Origin: Odiellus spinosus
Taxonomy: Eukaryota > Arthropoda > Arachnida > Opiliones > Phalangiidae
Assembly (NCBI GenBank): GCA_963920705.1
Contig: CAWUCO010000060.1
Location: 186,001-250,000, forward strand
Reading direction: 5' to 3'
DNA length: 64,000 bases
The notes below the pieces were generated by a model. It did no database searches and had not been told where the DNA came from. It saw only the letters and a program-made list of their open reading frames with translations. How positions within the stretch are numbered: the first letter of the stretch is position 1; each line of letters opens with the position of its first letter. The translations under genes and the position numbers were made by a program. Below, piece by piece: positions 27,101 to 40,670 of this stretch.

Positions 27101-29539
27101 GGAAATTTGTAAATCAATACTTGTGAAATTTGTAAAACTATACTTGGGAAATTTGTGGATCTATACTTGGGAAATTTGTGGATCTATACTTGGGAAATTT
27201 GTGGATCTATACTTGGGAAATTTGTGGATCTATACTTGGGAAATTTGTGGATCTATACTTGGGAAATTTGTGGATCTATACTTGGGAAATATGTGGATCT
27301 ATACTTGGGAAATTTGTGGATCTATACTTGGGAAATTTGTGGATCTTTACTTGGGAAATTTGTGAATCTATACTTGGGAAATTTGTGGATCTATACTTGG
27401 GAAATTTGTGGATCTATACTTGGGAAATTTGTGGATCTATACTTGGGAAATTTGTGGATCTATACTTTGGAAATTTGTAAATCTATACATGGGAAATTTG
27501 TAAATCTATACTTGGGAAATTTGTAAATCTATACTTGGGAAATTTTTAAATCTATACTTGGGAAATTTGTAAATCTATACTTGGGAAATTTGTAAATCTA
27601 TACTTGGGAAATTTGTAAATCTATACTTGGGAAATTTGTAAATCAATACTTGTGAAATTTGTAAAACTATACTTGGGAAATTTGTGGATCTATACTTGGG
27701 AAATTTGTGGATCTATACTTGGGAAATTTGTGGATCTATACTTGGGAAATTTGTGGATCTATACTTGGGAAATATGTGGATCTATACTTGGGAAATTTTT
27801 GGATCTATACTTGGGAAATTTGTGGATCTTTACTTGGGAAATTTGTGGATCTATACTTGGGAAATTTGTGGATCTATACTTGGGAAATTTGTGTATCTAT
27901 ACTTGGGAAATTTGTGGATCTATACTTGGGAAATTTGTGGATCTATACTTGGGAAATTTGTGGATCTATACTTGGGAAATTTGTGGATCTATACTTGGGA
28001 AATTTGTAAATCTATACTTGGGAAATTTTTAAATCTATACTTGGGAAATTTGTAAATATATACTTGGGAAATTTGTAAATCTATACTTGGGAAATTTGTA
28101 AATCTATACTTGGGAAATTTGTAAATCAATACTTGGGAAATTTGTAAATCTATACTTGGGAAATTTGTGGATAAATACTTGAGATATTTGTGGATAAATA
28201 CTTGGGAAATTTGTGGATCCATACTTGGAAAATTTGTGGATCTATACTTTGGAAATTTGTAAATCTATACATGGGAAATTTGTAAATCTATACTTGGGAA
28301 ATTTGTAAATCTATACTTGGGAAATCTGTAAATCTATACTTGGGAAATTTGTAAAACTATACTTGGGAAGTTTGTGGATCTGTACTTGGGAAATTTGTGG
28401 ATCTATACTTTGGAAATTTGTAAATCTCTACTTGGGAAATTTGTAAATCTATACTTGGGAAATTTGAAAAATCTATACTTTGGAAATTTGTAAATCTATA
28501 CTTTTGAAATTTGTAAATCTATACTTGGGAAATTTGTAAATCTATACTTGGGAAATTTGTAAATCTATACTTGGGAAATTTGTAAATCTATACTTGGGAA
28601 ATTTGTAAATCTATACTTGGGAAATTTGTAAATCTATACTTGGGAAATTTGTAAATCTATTCTTGGGGAATTTGTAAATCTATACTTGGGAAATTTGTAA
28701 ATCAATACTTGTGAAATTTGTAAAACTATACTTGGGAAGTTTGTGGATCTGTACTTGGGAAATTTGTGGATCTATACTTTGGAAATTTGTAAATCTCTAC
28801 TTGGGAAATTTGTAAATCTATACTTGGGAAATTTGAAAAATCTATACTTTGGAAATTTGTAAATCTATACTTTTGAAATTTGTAAATCTATACTTGGGAA
28901 ATTTGTAAATCTATACTTGGGAAATTTGTAAATCTATACTTGGGAAATTTGTAAATCTATACTTGTTAAATTTGTGGATCTATACTTGGGAAATTTGTGG
29001 ATCTATACTTGGGAAATTTGTAAATCTATACATGGGAAATTTGTAAATCTATACTTGGGAAATTTGTAAATCTATACTTGGGAAATTTGAGGATAAATAC
29101 TTGGGAAATTTGTTTATAAATACTTGGGAAATTTGTGGATCTTTACTTGGGAAATTTGTGGATCTATACTTGGAAAATTTGTGGATCTATACTTGGGAAA
29201 TTTGAGGATCTATACTTGGGAAATTTGTGGATCTATACTTTGGAAATTTGTAAATCTATACATGGGAAATTTGTAAATCTATACTTGGGAAATTTGTAAA
29301 TCTATACTTGGGAAATTTGTAAAACTATACTTGGGAAATTTGTAAATCTATACATGGGAAATTTGTAAATCTATACTTGGGAAATTTGTAAATCTATACT
29401 TGGGAAATTTGTAAATCTATACTTGGGGAATTTGTAAATCTATACTTGGGAAATTTGTAAATCTATACTTGGGAAATTTGTAAATCAATACTTGTGAAAT
29501 TTGTAAAACTATACTTGGGAAATTTGTAAATCTATACTT
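27100..29539 (+). repeat. B-rich higher-order unit, 2,440 bp
   Basis: The B-run blocks at 27,123-27,526 and 27,652-28,032 recur 2,440 bp downstream at 29,563 and 30,092. 2,440 equals 106 x 23 + 2, and the extra 2 bp come from two 24-bp monomers (TTTGAAAAATC) at 28,463 and 28,832. Past the second B run the spacing widens to 2,532 bp (GAGATA at 28,181 and 30,713), four monomers more. The unit also contains the 369-bp duplication listed separately. Confidence 0.82.
28345..29085 (+). repeat. 369-bp local tandem duplication
   Basis: Two 24-bp monomers with the private TTTGAAAAATC sequence start at 28,463 and 28,832, which is 369 bp apart or 16 x 23 + 1. The flanking words match in both: GGGAAGTTTG + GGATCTGTAC before, and CTTTGGAAA then CTTTTGAAA after. 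Both copies of this rare variant arose from one event followed by duplication. It is not seen elsewhere in the window. Confidence 0.82.
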
Positions 29540-30009
29540 GGGAAATTTGTAAATCAATACTTGTGAAATTTGTAAAACTATACTTGGGAAATTTGTGGAT
29601 CTATACTTGGGAAATTTGTGGATCTATACTTGGGAAATTTGTGGATCTATACTTGGGAAATTTGTGGATCTATACTTGGGAAATTTGTGGATCTATACTT
29701 GGGAAATTTGTGGATCTATACTTGGGAAATATGTGGATCTATACTTGGGAAATTTGTGGATCTATACTTGGGAAATTTGTGGATCTTTACTTGGGAAATT
29801 TGTGAATCTATACTTGGGAAATTTGTGGATCTATACTTGGGAAATTTGTGGATCTATACTTGGGAAATTTGTGGATCTATACTTGGGAAATTTGTGGATC
29901 TATACTTTGGAAATTTGTAAATCTATACATGGGAAATTTGTAAATCTATACTTGGGAAATTTGTAAATCTATACTTGGGAAATTTTTAAATCTATACTTG
30001 GGAAATTTG
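29540..30009 (+). repeat. First B run of the next B-rich unit
   Basis: Repeats the 27,100-27,570 block at 2,440 bp, including the ATATGTGG monomer and the rare GTGAATC monomer near 29,810. It is the left flank of the 3,060-bp tandem unit. The downstream equivalent near 32.6-33.07 kb has one monomer fewer in its A run. Confidence 0.75.
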
Positions 30010-30091
30010 TAAATCTATACTTGGGAAATTTGTAAATCTATACTTGGGAAATTTGTAAATCTATACTTGGGAAATTTGTAAATCAATACTT

Positions 30092-30541
30092 GTGAAATTT
30101 GTAAAACTATACTTGGGAAATTTGTGGATCTATACTTGGGAAATTTGTGGATCTATACTTGGGAAATTTGTGGATCTATACTTGGGAAATTTGTGGATCT
30201 ATACTTGGGAAATTTGTGGATCTATACTTGGGAAATTTGTGGATCTATACTTGGGAAATTTGTGGATCTATACTTGGGAAATATGTGGATCTATACTTGG
30301 GAAATTTGTGGATCTATACTTGGGAAATTTGTGGATCTTTACTTGGGAAATTTGTGGATCTATACTTGGGAAATTTGTGGATCTATACTTGGGAAATTTG
30401 TGGATCTATACTTGGGAAATTTGTGGATCTATACTTGGGAAATTTGTGGATCTATACTTGGGAAATTTGTGGATCTATACTTGGGAAATTTGTGGATCTA
30501 TACTTAGGAAATTTGTAAATATATTCTTGGGAAATTTTTAA
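30092..30541 (+). repeat. Long homogeneous B run (example)
   Basis: About 19 successive TGGAT-type monomers, broken only by one ATATGTGG monomer and one GGATCTTTAC monomer. The same run recurs at 33,152, 36,258, 42,398 and 45,527, with a shorter form at 27,652. It gives a 149-codon open frame on the + strand because type B has no stop in any frame. It starts after the CAATACTTGTG + GTAAAACTAT pair and ends at TACTTAGGAA. I see no sign that it is a gene. Confidence 0.9.
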
Positions 30542-31570
30542 ATCTATACTTGGGAAATTTGTAAATATATACTTGGGAAATTTGTAAATCTATACTTGGG
30601 AAATTTGTAAATCTATACTTGGGAAATTTGTAAATCTATACTTGGGAAATTTGTAAATCAATACTTGGGAAATTTGTAAATCTATACTTGGGAAATTTGT
30701 GGATAAATACTTGAGATATTTGTGGATAAATACTTGGGAAATTTGTGGATCCATACTTGGAAAATTTGTGGATCTATACTTTGGAAATTTGTAAATCTAT
30801 ACATGGGAAATTTGTAAATCTATACTTGGGAAATTTGTAAATCTATACTTGGGAAATTTGTAAATCTATACTTGGGGAATTTGTAAATCTATACTTGGGA
30901 AATTTGTAAATCTATACTTGGGAAATTTGTAAATCTATACTTGGGAAATTTGTAAATCAATACTTGTGAAATTTGTAAAACTATACTTGGGAAGTTTGTG
31001 GATCTGTACTTGGGAAATTTTGTGGATCTATACTTGGGAAATTTGTAAATCTATACATGGGAAATTTGTAAATCTATACTTGGGAAATTTGTAAATCTAT
31101 ACTTGGGAAATTTGTATATAAATACTTGGGAAATTTGTTTATAAATACTTGGGAAATTTGTGGATAAATATTTGGGAAATTTGTGGATCTTTACTTGGGA
31201 AATTTGTGGATCTATACTTGGAAAATTTGTGGATCTATACTTGGGAAATTTGAGGATCTATACTTGGGAAATTTGTGGATCTATACTTTGGAAATTTGTA
31301 AATCTATACTTGGGAAATTTGTAAATCTATACTTTGGAAATTTGTAAATCTATACTTGGGAAATTTGTAAATCTATACTTGGGAAATTTGTAAATCTATA
31401 CTTGGGAAATTTGTAAATCAATACTTGTGAAATTTGTAAAACTATACTTGGGAAGTTTGTGGATCTGTACTTGGGAAATTTGTGGATCTATACTTGGGAA
31501 ATTTGTGGATCTATACTTGGGAAATTTGTGGATCTATACTTGGGAAATTTGTGGATCTATACTTGGGAAA
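30500..31570 (+). repeat. 1.08-kb sub-unit, copy 1
   Basis: Within the 3,060-bp unit a sub-unit repeats at 1,082 bp: TACTTAGGAA at 30,501 and 31,583, GAGATA at 30,713 and 31,795, GAAGTTTG at 30,991 and 32,073. Past the extra-T monomer at 31,018 the spacing becomes 1,081 bp (GTATATA at 31,114 and 32,195), which is exactly 47 monomers. So only copy 1 has the extra T. Confidence 0.87.
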
Positions 31571-32560
31571 TTTGTGGATCTATACTTAGGAAATTTGTAA
31601 ATATATTCTTGGGAAATTTTTAAATCTATACTTGGGAAATTTGTAAATATATACTTGGGAAATTTGTAAATCTATACTTGGGAAATTTGTAAATCTATAC
31701 TTGGGAAATTTGTAAATCTATACTTGGGAAATTTGTAAATCAATACTTGGGAAATTTGTAAATCTATACTTGGGAAATTTGTGGATAAATACTTGAGATA
31801 TTTGTGGATAAATACTTGGGAAATTTGTGGATCCATACTTGGAAAATTTGTGGATCTATACTTTGGAAATTTGTAAATCTATACATGGGAAATTTGTAAA
31901 TCTATACTTGGGAAATTTGTAAATCTATACTTGGGAAATTTGTAAATCTATACATGGGGAATTTGTAAATCTATACTTGGGAAATTTGTAAATCTATACT
32001 TGGGAAATTTGTAAATCTATACTTGGGAAATTTGTAAATCAATACTTGTGAAATTTGTAAAACTATACTTGGGAAGTTTGTGGATCTGTACTTGGGAAAT
32101 TTGTGGATCTATACTTGGGAAATTTGTAAATCTATACATGGGAAATTTGTAAATCTATACTTGGGAAATTTGTAAATCTATACTTGGGAAATTTGTATAT
32201 AAATACTTGGGAAATTTGTTTATAAATACTTGGGAAATTTGTGGATAAATATTTGGGAAATTTGTGGATCTTTACTTGGGAAATTTGTGGATCTATACTT
32301 GGAAAATTTGTGGATCTATACTTGGGAAATTTGAGGATCTATACTTGAGAAATTTGTGGATCTATACTTTGGAAATTTGTAAATCTATACTTGGGAAATT
32401 TGTAAATCTATACTTTGGAAATTTGTAAATCTATACTTGGGAAATTTGTAAATCTATACTTGGGAAATTTGTAAATCTATACTTGGGAAATTTGTAAATC
32501 AATACTTGTGAAATTTGTAAAACTATACTTGGGAAGTTTGTGGATCTGTACTTGGGAAAT
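31571..32560 (+). repeat. 1.08-kb sub-unit, copy 2
   Basis: Downstream partner of 30.50-31.57 kb. Differences seen: ACATGGGGAA near 31,953 where copy 1 has ACTTGGGGAA, CTTGAGAAA at 32,344 where copy 1 has CTTGGGAAA, and no extra T. The two sub-units lose similarity after the second GAAGTTTG + GGATCTGTAC word near 32,560. Confidence 0.85.
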
Positions 32561-33069
32561 TTGTGGATCTATACTTTGGAAATTTGTAAATCTCTACTTG
32601 GGAAATTTGTAAATCTATACTTGGGAAATTTGTAAATCTATACTTGGGAAATTTGTAAATCAATACTTGTGAAATTTGTAAAACTATACTTGGGAAATTT
32701 GTAAATCTATACTTGGGAAATTTGTAAATCAATACTTGTGAAATTTGTAAAACTATACTTGGGAAATTTGTGGATCTATACTTGGGAAATTTGTGGATCT
32801 ATACTTGGGAAATTTGTGGATCTATACTTGGGAAATTTGTGGATCTATACTTGGGAAATTTGTGGATCTATACTTGGGAAATTTGTGGATCTATACTTGG
32901 GAAATATGTGGATCTATACTTGGGAAATTTGTGGATCTATACTTGGGAAATTTGTGGATCTATACTTGGGAAATTTGTGGATCTATACTTTGGAAATTTG
33001 TAAATCTATACATGGGAAATTTGTAAATCTATACTTGGGAAATTTGTAAATCTATACTTGGGAAATTTT

Positions 33070-36000
33070 TAAATCTATACTTGGGAAATTTGTAAATCTA
33101 TACTTGGGAAATTTGTAAATCTATACTTGGGAAATTTGTAAATCAATACTTGTGAAATTTGTAAAACTATACTTGGGAAATTTGTGGATCTATACTTGGG
33201 AAATTTGTGGATCTATACTTGGGAAATTTGTGGATCTATACTTGGGAAATTTGTGGATCTATACTTGGGAAATTTGTGGATCTATACTTGGGAAATTTGT
33301 GGATCTATACTTGGGAAATTTGTGGATCTATACTTGGGAAATATGTGGATCTATACTTGGGAAATTTGTGGATCTATACTTGGGAAATTTGTGGATCTTT
33401 ACTTGGGAAATTTGTGGATCTATACTTGGGAAATTTGTGGATCTATACTTGGGAAATTTGTGGATCTATACTTGGGAAATTTGTGGATCTATACTTGGGA
33501 AATTTGTGGATCTATACTTGGGAAATTTGTGGATCTATACTTGGGAAATTTGTGGATCTATACTTAGGAAATTTGTAAATATATTCTTGGGAAATTTTTA
33601 AATCTATACTTGGGAAATTTGTAAATATATACTTGGGAAATTTGTAAATCTATACTTGGGAAATTTGTAAATCTATACTTGGGAAATTTGTAAATCTATA
33701 CTTGGGAAATTTGTAAATCAATACTTGGGAAATTTGTAAATCTATACTTGGGAAATTTGTGGATAAATACTTGAGATATTTGTGGATAAATACTTGGGAA
33801 ATTTGTGGATCCATACTTGGAAAATTTGTGGATCTATACTTTGGAAATTTGTAAATCTATACATGGGAAATTTGTAAATCTATACTTGGGAAATTTGTAA
33901 ATCTATACTTGGGAAATTTGTAAATCTATACTTGGGGAATTTGTAAATCTATACTTGGGAAATTTGTAAATCTATACTTGGGAAATTTGTAAATCTATAC
34001 TTGGGAAATTTGTAAATCAATACTTGTGAAATTTGTAAAACTATACTTGGGAAGTTTGTGGATCTGTACTTGGGAAATTTTGTGGATCTATACTTGGGAA
34101 ATTTGTAAATCTATACATGGGAAATTTGTAAATCTATACTTGGGAAATTTGTAAATCTATACTTGGGAAATTTGTATATAAATACTTGGGAAATTTGTTT
34201 ATAAATACTTGGGAAATTTGTGGATAAATATTTGGGAAATTTGTGGATCTTTACTTGGGAAATTTGTGGATCTATACTTGGAAAATTTGTGGATCTATAC
34301 TTGGGAAATTTGAGGATCTATACTTGGGAAATTTGTGGATCTATACTTTGGAAATTTGTAAATCTATACTTGGGAAATTTGTAAATCTATACTTTGGAAA
34401 TTTGTAAATCTATACTTGGGAAATTTGTAAATCTATACTTGGGAAATTTGTAAATCTATACTTGGGAAATTTGTAAATCAATACTTGTGAAATTTGTAAA
34501 ACTATACTTGGGAAGTTTGTGGATCTGTACTTGGGAAATTTGTGGATCTATACTTGGGAAATTTGTGGATCTATACTTGGGAAATTTGTGGATCTATACT
34601 TGGGAAATTTGTGGATCTATACTTGGGAAATTTGTGGATCTATACTTAGGAAATTTGTAAATATATTCTTGGGAAATTTTTAAATCTATACTTGGGAAAT
34701 TTGTAAATATATACTTGGGAAATTTGTAAATCTATACTTGGGAAATTTGTAAATCTATACTTGGGAAATTTGTAAATCTATACTTGGGAAATTTGTAAAT
34801 CAATACTTGGGAAATTTGTAAATCTATACTTGGGAAATTTGTGGATAAATACTTGAGATATTTGTGGATAAATACTTGGGAAATTTGTGGATCCATACTT
34901 GGAAAATTTGTGGATCTATACTTTGGAAATTTGTAAATCTATACATGGGAAATTTGTAAATCTATACTTGGGAAATTTGTAAATCTATACTTGGGAAATT
35001 TGTAAATCTATACATGGGGAATTTGTAAATCTATACTTGGGAAATTTGTAAATCTATACTTGGGAAATTTGTAAATCTATACTTGGGAAATTTGTAAATC
35101 AATACTTGTGAAATTTGTAAAACTATACTTGGGAAGTTTGTGGATCTGTACTTGGGAAATTTGTGGATCTATACTTGGGAAATTTGTAAATCTATACATG
35201 GGAAATTTGTAAATCTATACTTGGGAAATTTGTAAATCTATACTTGGGAAATTTGTATATAAATACTTGGGAAATTTGTTTATAAATACTTGGGAAATTT
35301 GTGGATAAATATTTGGGAAATTTGTGGATCTTTACTTGGGAAATTTGTGGATCTATACTTGGAAAATTTGTGGATCTATACTTGGGAAATTTGAGGATCT
35401 ATACTTGAGAAATTTGTGGATCTATACTTTGGAAATTTGTAAATCTATACTTGGGAAATTTGTAAATCTATACTTTGGAAATTTGTAAATCTATACTTGG
35501 GAAATTTGTAAATCTATACTTGGGAAATTTGTAAATCTATACTTGGGAAATTTGTAAATCAATACTTGTGAAATTTGTAAAACTATACTTGGGAAGTTTG
35601 TGGATCTGTACTTGGGAAATTTGTGGATCTATACTTTGGAAATTTGTAAATCTCTACTTGGGAAATTTGTAAATCTATACTTGGGAAATTTGTAAATCTA
35701 TACTTGGGAAATTTGTAAATCAATACTTGTGAAATTTGTAAAACTATACTTGGGAAATTTGTAAATCTATACTTGGGAAATTTGTAAATCAATACTTGTG
35801 AAATTTGTAAAACTATACTTGGGAAATTTGTGGATCTATACTTGGGAAATTTGTGGATCTATACTTGGGAAATTTGTGGATCTATACTTGGGAAATTTGT
35901 GGATCTATACTTGGGAAATATGTGGATCTATACTTGGGAAATTTGTGGATCTATACTTGGGAAATTTGTGGATCTTTACTTGGGAAATTTGTGAATCTAT

Positions 36001-36130
36001 ACTTGGGAAATTTGTGGATCTATACTTGGGAAATTTGTGGATCTATACTTGGGAAATTTGTGGATCTATACTTTGGAAATTTGTAAATCTATACATGGGA
36101 AATTTGTAAATCTATACTTGGGAAATTTGT
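33070..36130 (+). repeat. 3,060-bp tandem unit, copy 2
   Basis: It matches 30,010-32,859 without a visible difference up to 35,919. There the number of B monomers before the ATATGTGG monomer changes (four here, six in the equivalent run at 32.77 kb). It contains its own pair of 1.08-kb sub-units (GAGATA at 33,773 and 34,855). The same sequence also belongs to the 9-kb segmental duplication, so it was copied at least twice. Confidence 0.92.
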
Positions 36131-37510
36131 AAATCTATACTTGGGAAATTTTTAAATCTATACTTGGGAAATTTGTAAATCTATACTTGGGAAATTTGTA
36201 AATCTATACTTGGGAAATTTGTAAATCTATACTTGGGAAATTTGTAAATCAATACTTGTGAAATTTGTAAAACTATACTTGGGAAATTTGTGGATCTATA
36301 CTTGGGAAATTTGTGGATCTATACTTGGGAAATTTGTGGATCTATACTTGGGAAATTTGTGGATCTATACTTGGGAAATTTGTGGATCTATACTTGGGAA
36401 ATTTGTGGATCTATACTTGGGAAATATGTGGATCTATACTTGGGAAATTTGTGGATCTATACTTGGGAAATTTGTGGATCTTTACTTGGGAAATTTGTGG
36501 ATCTATACTTGGGAAATTTGTGGATCTATACTTGGGAAATTTGTGGATCTATACTTGGGAAATTTGTGGATCTATACTTGGGAAATTTGTGGATCTATAC
36601 TTGGGAAATTTGTGGATCTATACTTGGGAAATTTGTGGATCTATACTTGGGAAATTTGTGGATCTATACTTAGGAAATTTGTAAATATATTCTTGGGAAA
36701 TTTTTAAATCTATACTTGGGAAATTTGTAAATATATACTTGGGAAATTTGTTAATCTATACTTGGGAAATTTGTAAATCTATACTTGGGAAATTTGTAAA
36801 TCTATACTTGGGAAATTTGTAAATCAATACTTGGGAAATTTGTAAATCTATACTTGGGAAATTTGTGGATAAATACTTGAGATATTTGTGGATAAATACT
36901 TGGGAAATTTGTGGATCCATACTTGGAAAATTTGTGGATCTATACTTTGGAAATTTGTAAATCTATACATGGGAAATTTGTAAATCTATACTTGGGAAAT
37001 TTGTAAATCTATACTTGGGAAATTTGTAAATCTATACTTGGGAAATTTGTAAATCTATACTTGGGGAATTTGTAAATCTATACTTGGGAAATTTGTAAAT
37101 CTATACTTGGGAAATTTGTAAATCTATACTTGGGAAATTTGTAAATCAATACTTGTGAAATTTGTAAAACTATACTTGGGAAGTTTGTGGATCTGTACTT
37201 GGGAAATTTGTGGATCTATACTTTGGAAATTTGTAAATCTCTACTTGGGAAATTTGTAAATCTATACTTGGGAAATTTGTAAATCTATACTTTGGAAATT
37301 TGTAAATCTATACTTTGGATATTTGTAAATCTATACTTGGGAAATTTGTAAATCTATACTTGGGAAATTTGTAAATCTATACTTGGGAAATTTGTAAATC
37401 TATACTTGTTAAATTTGTGGATCTATACTTGGGAAATTTGTGGATCTATACTTGGGAAATTTGTGGATCTATACTTGGGAAATTTGTGGATCTATACTTG
37501 GGAAATTTGT
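36130..37510 (+). repeat. B run and linker inside copy 1 of the 9-kb segment
   Basis: A long B run (from about 36,258 to 36,680) ends in TACTTAGGAA and ATATATTCTTGG monomers, as in the 3,060-bp units. It is followed by a private GTTAATC monomer at 36,751 and the GAGATA cassette at 36,879. The GTTAATC change has a partner only at 46,020, in copy 2 of the 9-kb segment, so it predates that duplication but postdates the 3,060-bp units. Confidence 0.8.
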
Positions 37511-39030
37511 AAATCTATACATGGGAAATTTGTAAATCTATACTTGGGAAATTTGTAAATCTATACTTGGGAAATTTGTGGATAAATACTTGGGAAATTT
37601 GTTTATAAATATTTGGGAAATTTGTGGATAAATATTTGGGAAATTTGTGGATCTTTACTTGGGAAATTTGTGGATCTATACTTGGAAAATTTGTGGATCT
37701 ATACTTGGGAAATTTGAGGATCTATACTTGGGAAATTTGTGGATCTATACTTTGGAAATTTGTAAATCTATACATGGGAAATTTGTAAATCTATACTTGG
37801 GAAATTTGTAAATCTATACTTGGGAAATTTGTAAATCTATACTTGGGAAATTTGTAAATCTATACTTGTGAAATTTGTAAAACTATACTTGGGAAATTTG
37901 TAAATCTATACATGGGAAATTTGTAAATCTATACTTGGGAAATTTGTAAATCTATACTTGGGAAATTTGTAAATCTATACTTGGGGAATTTGTAAATCTA
38001 TACTTGGGAAATTTGTAAATCTATACTTGGGAAATTTGTAAATCTATACTTGGGAAATTTGTAAATCTATACTTGGGAAATTTGTAAATCAATACTTGTG
38101 AAATTTGTAAAACTATACTTGGGAAGTTTGTGGATCTATACTTGGGAAATTTGTGGATCTATACTTTGGAAATTTGTAAATCTCTACTTGGGAAATTTGT
38201 AAATCTATACTTGGGAAATTTGTAAATCTATACTTGGGAAGTTTGTGGATCTGTACTTGGGAAATTTGTGGATCTATACTTTGGAAATTTGTAAATCTCT
38301 ACTTGGAAATTTGTAAATCTATACTTGGGAAATTTGTAAATCTATACTTTGGAAATTTGTAAATCTATACTTTGGAAATTTGTAAATCTATACTTGGGAA
38401 ATTTGTAAATCTATACTTGTTAAATTTGTGGATCTATACTTGGGAAATTTGTGGATCTATACTTGGGAAATTTGTGGATCTATACTTGGGAAATTTGTAA
38501 ATCTATACATGGGAAATTTGTAAATCTATACTTGGGAAATTTGTAAATCTATACTTGGGAAATTTGTGGATCTATACTTGGGAAATTAGTGGATCTATAC
38601 TTGGAAAATTTGTGGATCTATACTTGGGAAATTTGTGGATCTATATTTGGGAAATTTGTGGATCTATACTTGGGAAATTTGTGGATCTATACTTGGGAAA
38701 TATGTGGATCTATACTTGGGAAATTTGTGGATCTATACTTGGGAAATTTGTGGATCTATACTTGGAAAATTTGTAGATCTATACTTAGGAAATTTGTGGA
38801 TCTATACTTGGGAAATTTGTGGATCTATACTTGGGAAATTTGAGGATCTATACTTGGGAAATTTGTGGATCTATACTTTGGAAATTTGTAAATATATACA
38901 TGGGAAATTTGTAAATCTATACTTGGGAAATTTGTAAATCTATACTTGGGAAATTTGTAAATCTATACTTGGGAAATTTGTAAATCTATACTTGTGAAAT
39001 TTGTAAAACTATACTTGGGAAATTTGTAAA
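37510..39030 (+). repeat. 1.56-kb tandem duplication, copy 1
   Basis: It repeats immediately with spacings of 1,517 bp at the left (GTGGATAAAT 37,578 / 39,095; TTGTGAAA 37,866 / 39,383) and 1,564 bp at the right (68 monomers; GGGAAATTAGTGG near 38,582 / 40,146). The shift between them is 47 bp: two monomers plus the single-base deletion at about 38,301, where a monomer has only two Gs. Its B block carries the diagnostic GAAATTAGTGG and GTAGATC monomers. Confidence 0.85.
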
Positions 39031-40670
39031 TCTATACATGGGAAATTTGTAAATCTATACTTGGGAAATTTGTAAATCTATACTTGGGAAATTTGTGGAT
39101 AAATACTTGGGAAATTTGTTTATAAATACTTGGGAAATTTGTGGATAAATATTTGGGAAATTTGTGGATCTTTACTTGGGAAATTTGTGGATCTATACTT
39201 GGAAAATTTGTGGATCTATACTTGGGAAATTTGAGGATCTATACTTGGGAAATTTGTGGATCTATACTTTGGAAATTTGTAAATCTATGCATGGGAAATT
39301 TGTAAATCTATACTTGGGAAATTTGTAAATCTATACTTGGGAAATTTGTAAATCTATACTTGGGAAATTTGTAAATCTATACTTGTGAAATTTGTAAAAC
39401 TATACTTGGGAAATTTGTAAATCTATACATGGGAAATTTGTAAATCTATACTTGGGAAATTTGTAAATCTATACTTGGGAAATTTGTAAATCTATACTTG
39501 GGGAATTTGTAAATCTATACTTGGGAAATTTGTAAATCTATACTTGGGAAATTTGTAAATCTATACTTGGGAAATTTGTAAATCTATACTTGGGAAATTT
39601 GTAAATCAATACTTGTGAAATTTGTAAAACTATACTTGGGAAGTTTGTGGATCTATACTTGGGAAATTTGTGGATCTATACTTTGGAAATTTGTAAATCT
39701 CTACTTGGGAAATTTGTAAATCTATACTTGGGAAATTTGTAAATCTATACTTGGGAAATTTGTAAATCAATACTTGTGAAATTTGTAAAACTATACTTGG
39801 GAAGTTTGTGGATCTGTACTTGGGAAATTTGTGGATCTATACTTTGGAAATTTGTAAATCTCTACTTGGGAAATTTGTAAATCTATACTTGGGAAATTTG
39901 TAAATCTATACTTTGGAAATTTGTAAATCTATACTTTGGAAATTTGTAAATCTATACTTGGGAAATTTGTAAATCTATACTTGTTAAATTTGTGGATCTA
40001 TACTTGGGAAATTTGTGGATCTATACTTGGGAAATTTGTGGATCTATACTTGGGAAATTTGTAAATCTATACATGGGAAATTTGTAAATCTATACTTGGG
40101 AAATTTGTAAATCTATACTTGGGAAATTTGTGGATCTATACTTGGGAAATTAGTGGATCTATACTTGGAAAATTTGTGGATCTATACTTGGGAAATTTGT
40201 GGATCTATATTTGGGAAATTTGTGGATCTATACTTGGGAAATTTGTGGATCTATACTTGGGAAATATGTGGATCTATACTTGGGAAATTTGTGGATCTAT
40301 ACTTGGGAAATTTGTGGATCTATACTTGGAAAATTTGTAGATCTATACTTAGGAAATTTGTGGATCTATACTTGGGAAATTTGTGGATCTATACTTGGGA
40401 AATTTGAGGATCTATACTTGGGAAATTTGTGGATCTATACTTTGGAAATTTGTAAATCTATACATGGGAAATTTGTAAATCTATACTTGGGAAATTTGTA
40501 AATCTATACTTGGGAAATTTGTAAATCTATACTTGGGAAATTTGTAAATCTATACTTGTGAAATTTGTAAAACTATACTTGGGAAATTTGTAAATCTATA
40601 CATGGGAAATTTGTAAATCTATACTTGGGAAATTTGTAAATCTATACTTGGGAAATTTGTAAATCTATAC
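39031..40670 (+). repeat. 1.56-kb tandem duplication, copy 2
   Basis: Second copy of the unit beginning near 37.5 kb. Private change: CTATGCATGGG near 39,287, where all related copies have CTATACATGGG. A related, shorter cycle follows at 40.7-41.9 kb with GGGAAAATTG (40,814), TACTATGA and TACTAGGAAA monomers. Confidence 0.83.

Larger units (their letters stand above)
30010..33069 (+). repeat. 3,060-bp tandem unit, copy 1
   Basis: Compared row by row with sequence 3,060 bp downstream, I saw no difference between 30,010-32,859 and 33,070-35,919 (2,850 bp). 3,060 is 133 x 23 + 1; the extra base is a T in GGGAAATTTTG at 31,018-31,021, shared by 34,078-34,081. The unit holds a 14- to 19-monomer B run (from about 30,092), the TACTTAGGAA and ATATATTCTTGG monomers, and two copies of a 1.08-kb sub-unit. 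Confidence 0.93.

Noticed and set aside
30092..30541. Open reading frames up to 149 codons on the + strand, many starting at ATG, possibly a repeat protein gene
   Set aside because: They exist in two or three frames at once over the same bases, end wherever a type A monomer supplies TAA, and vary in length with monomer number. There is no codon bias, start context or conserved frame. They follow from the stop-free type B monomer.
32523..32732. Minus-strand open frames of 69-77 codons
   Set aside because: The normal monomer gives a TAG (from CTATAC) once per three monomers on this strand. These frames appear only where variants such as CAATAC or CTCTAC happen to remove it.
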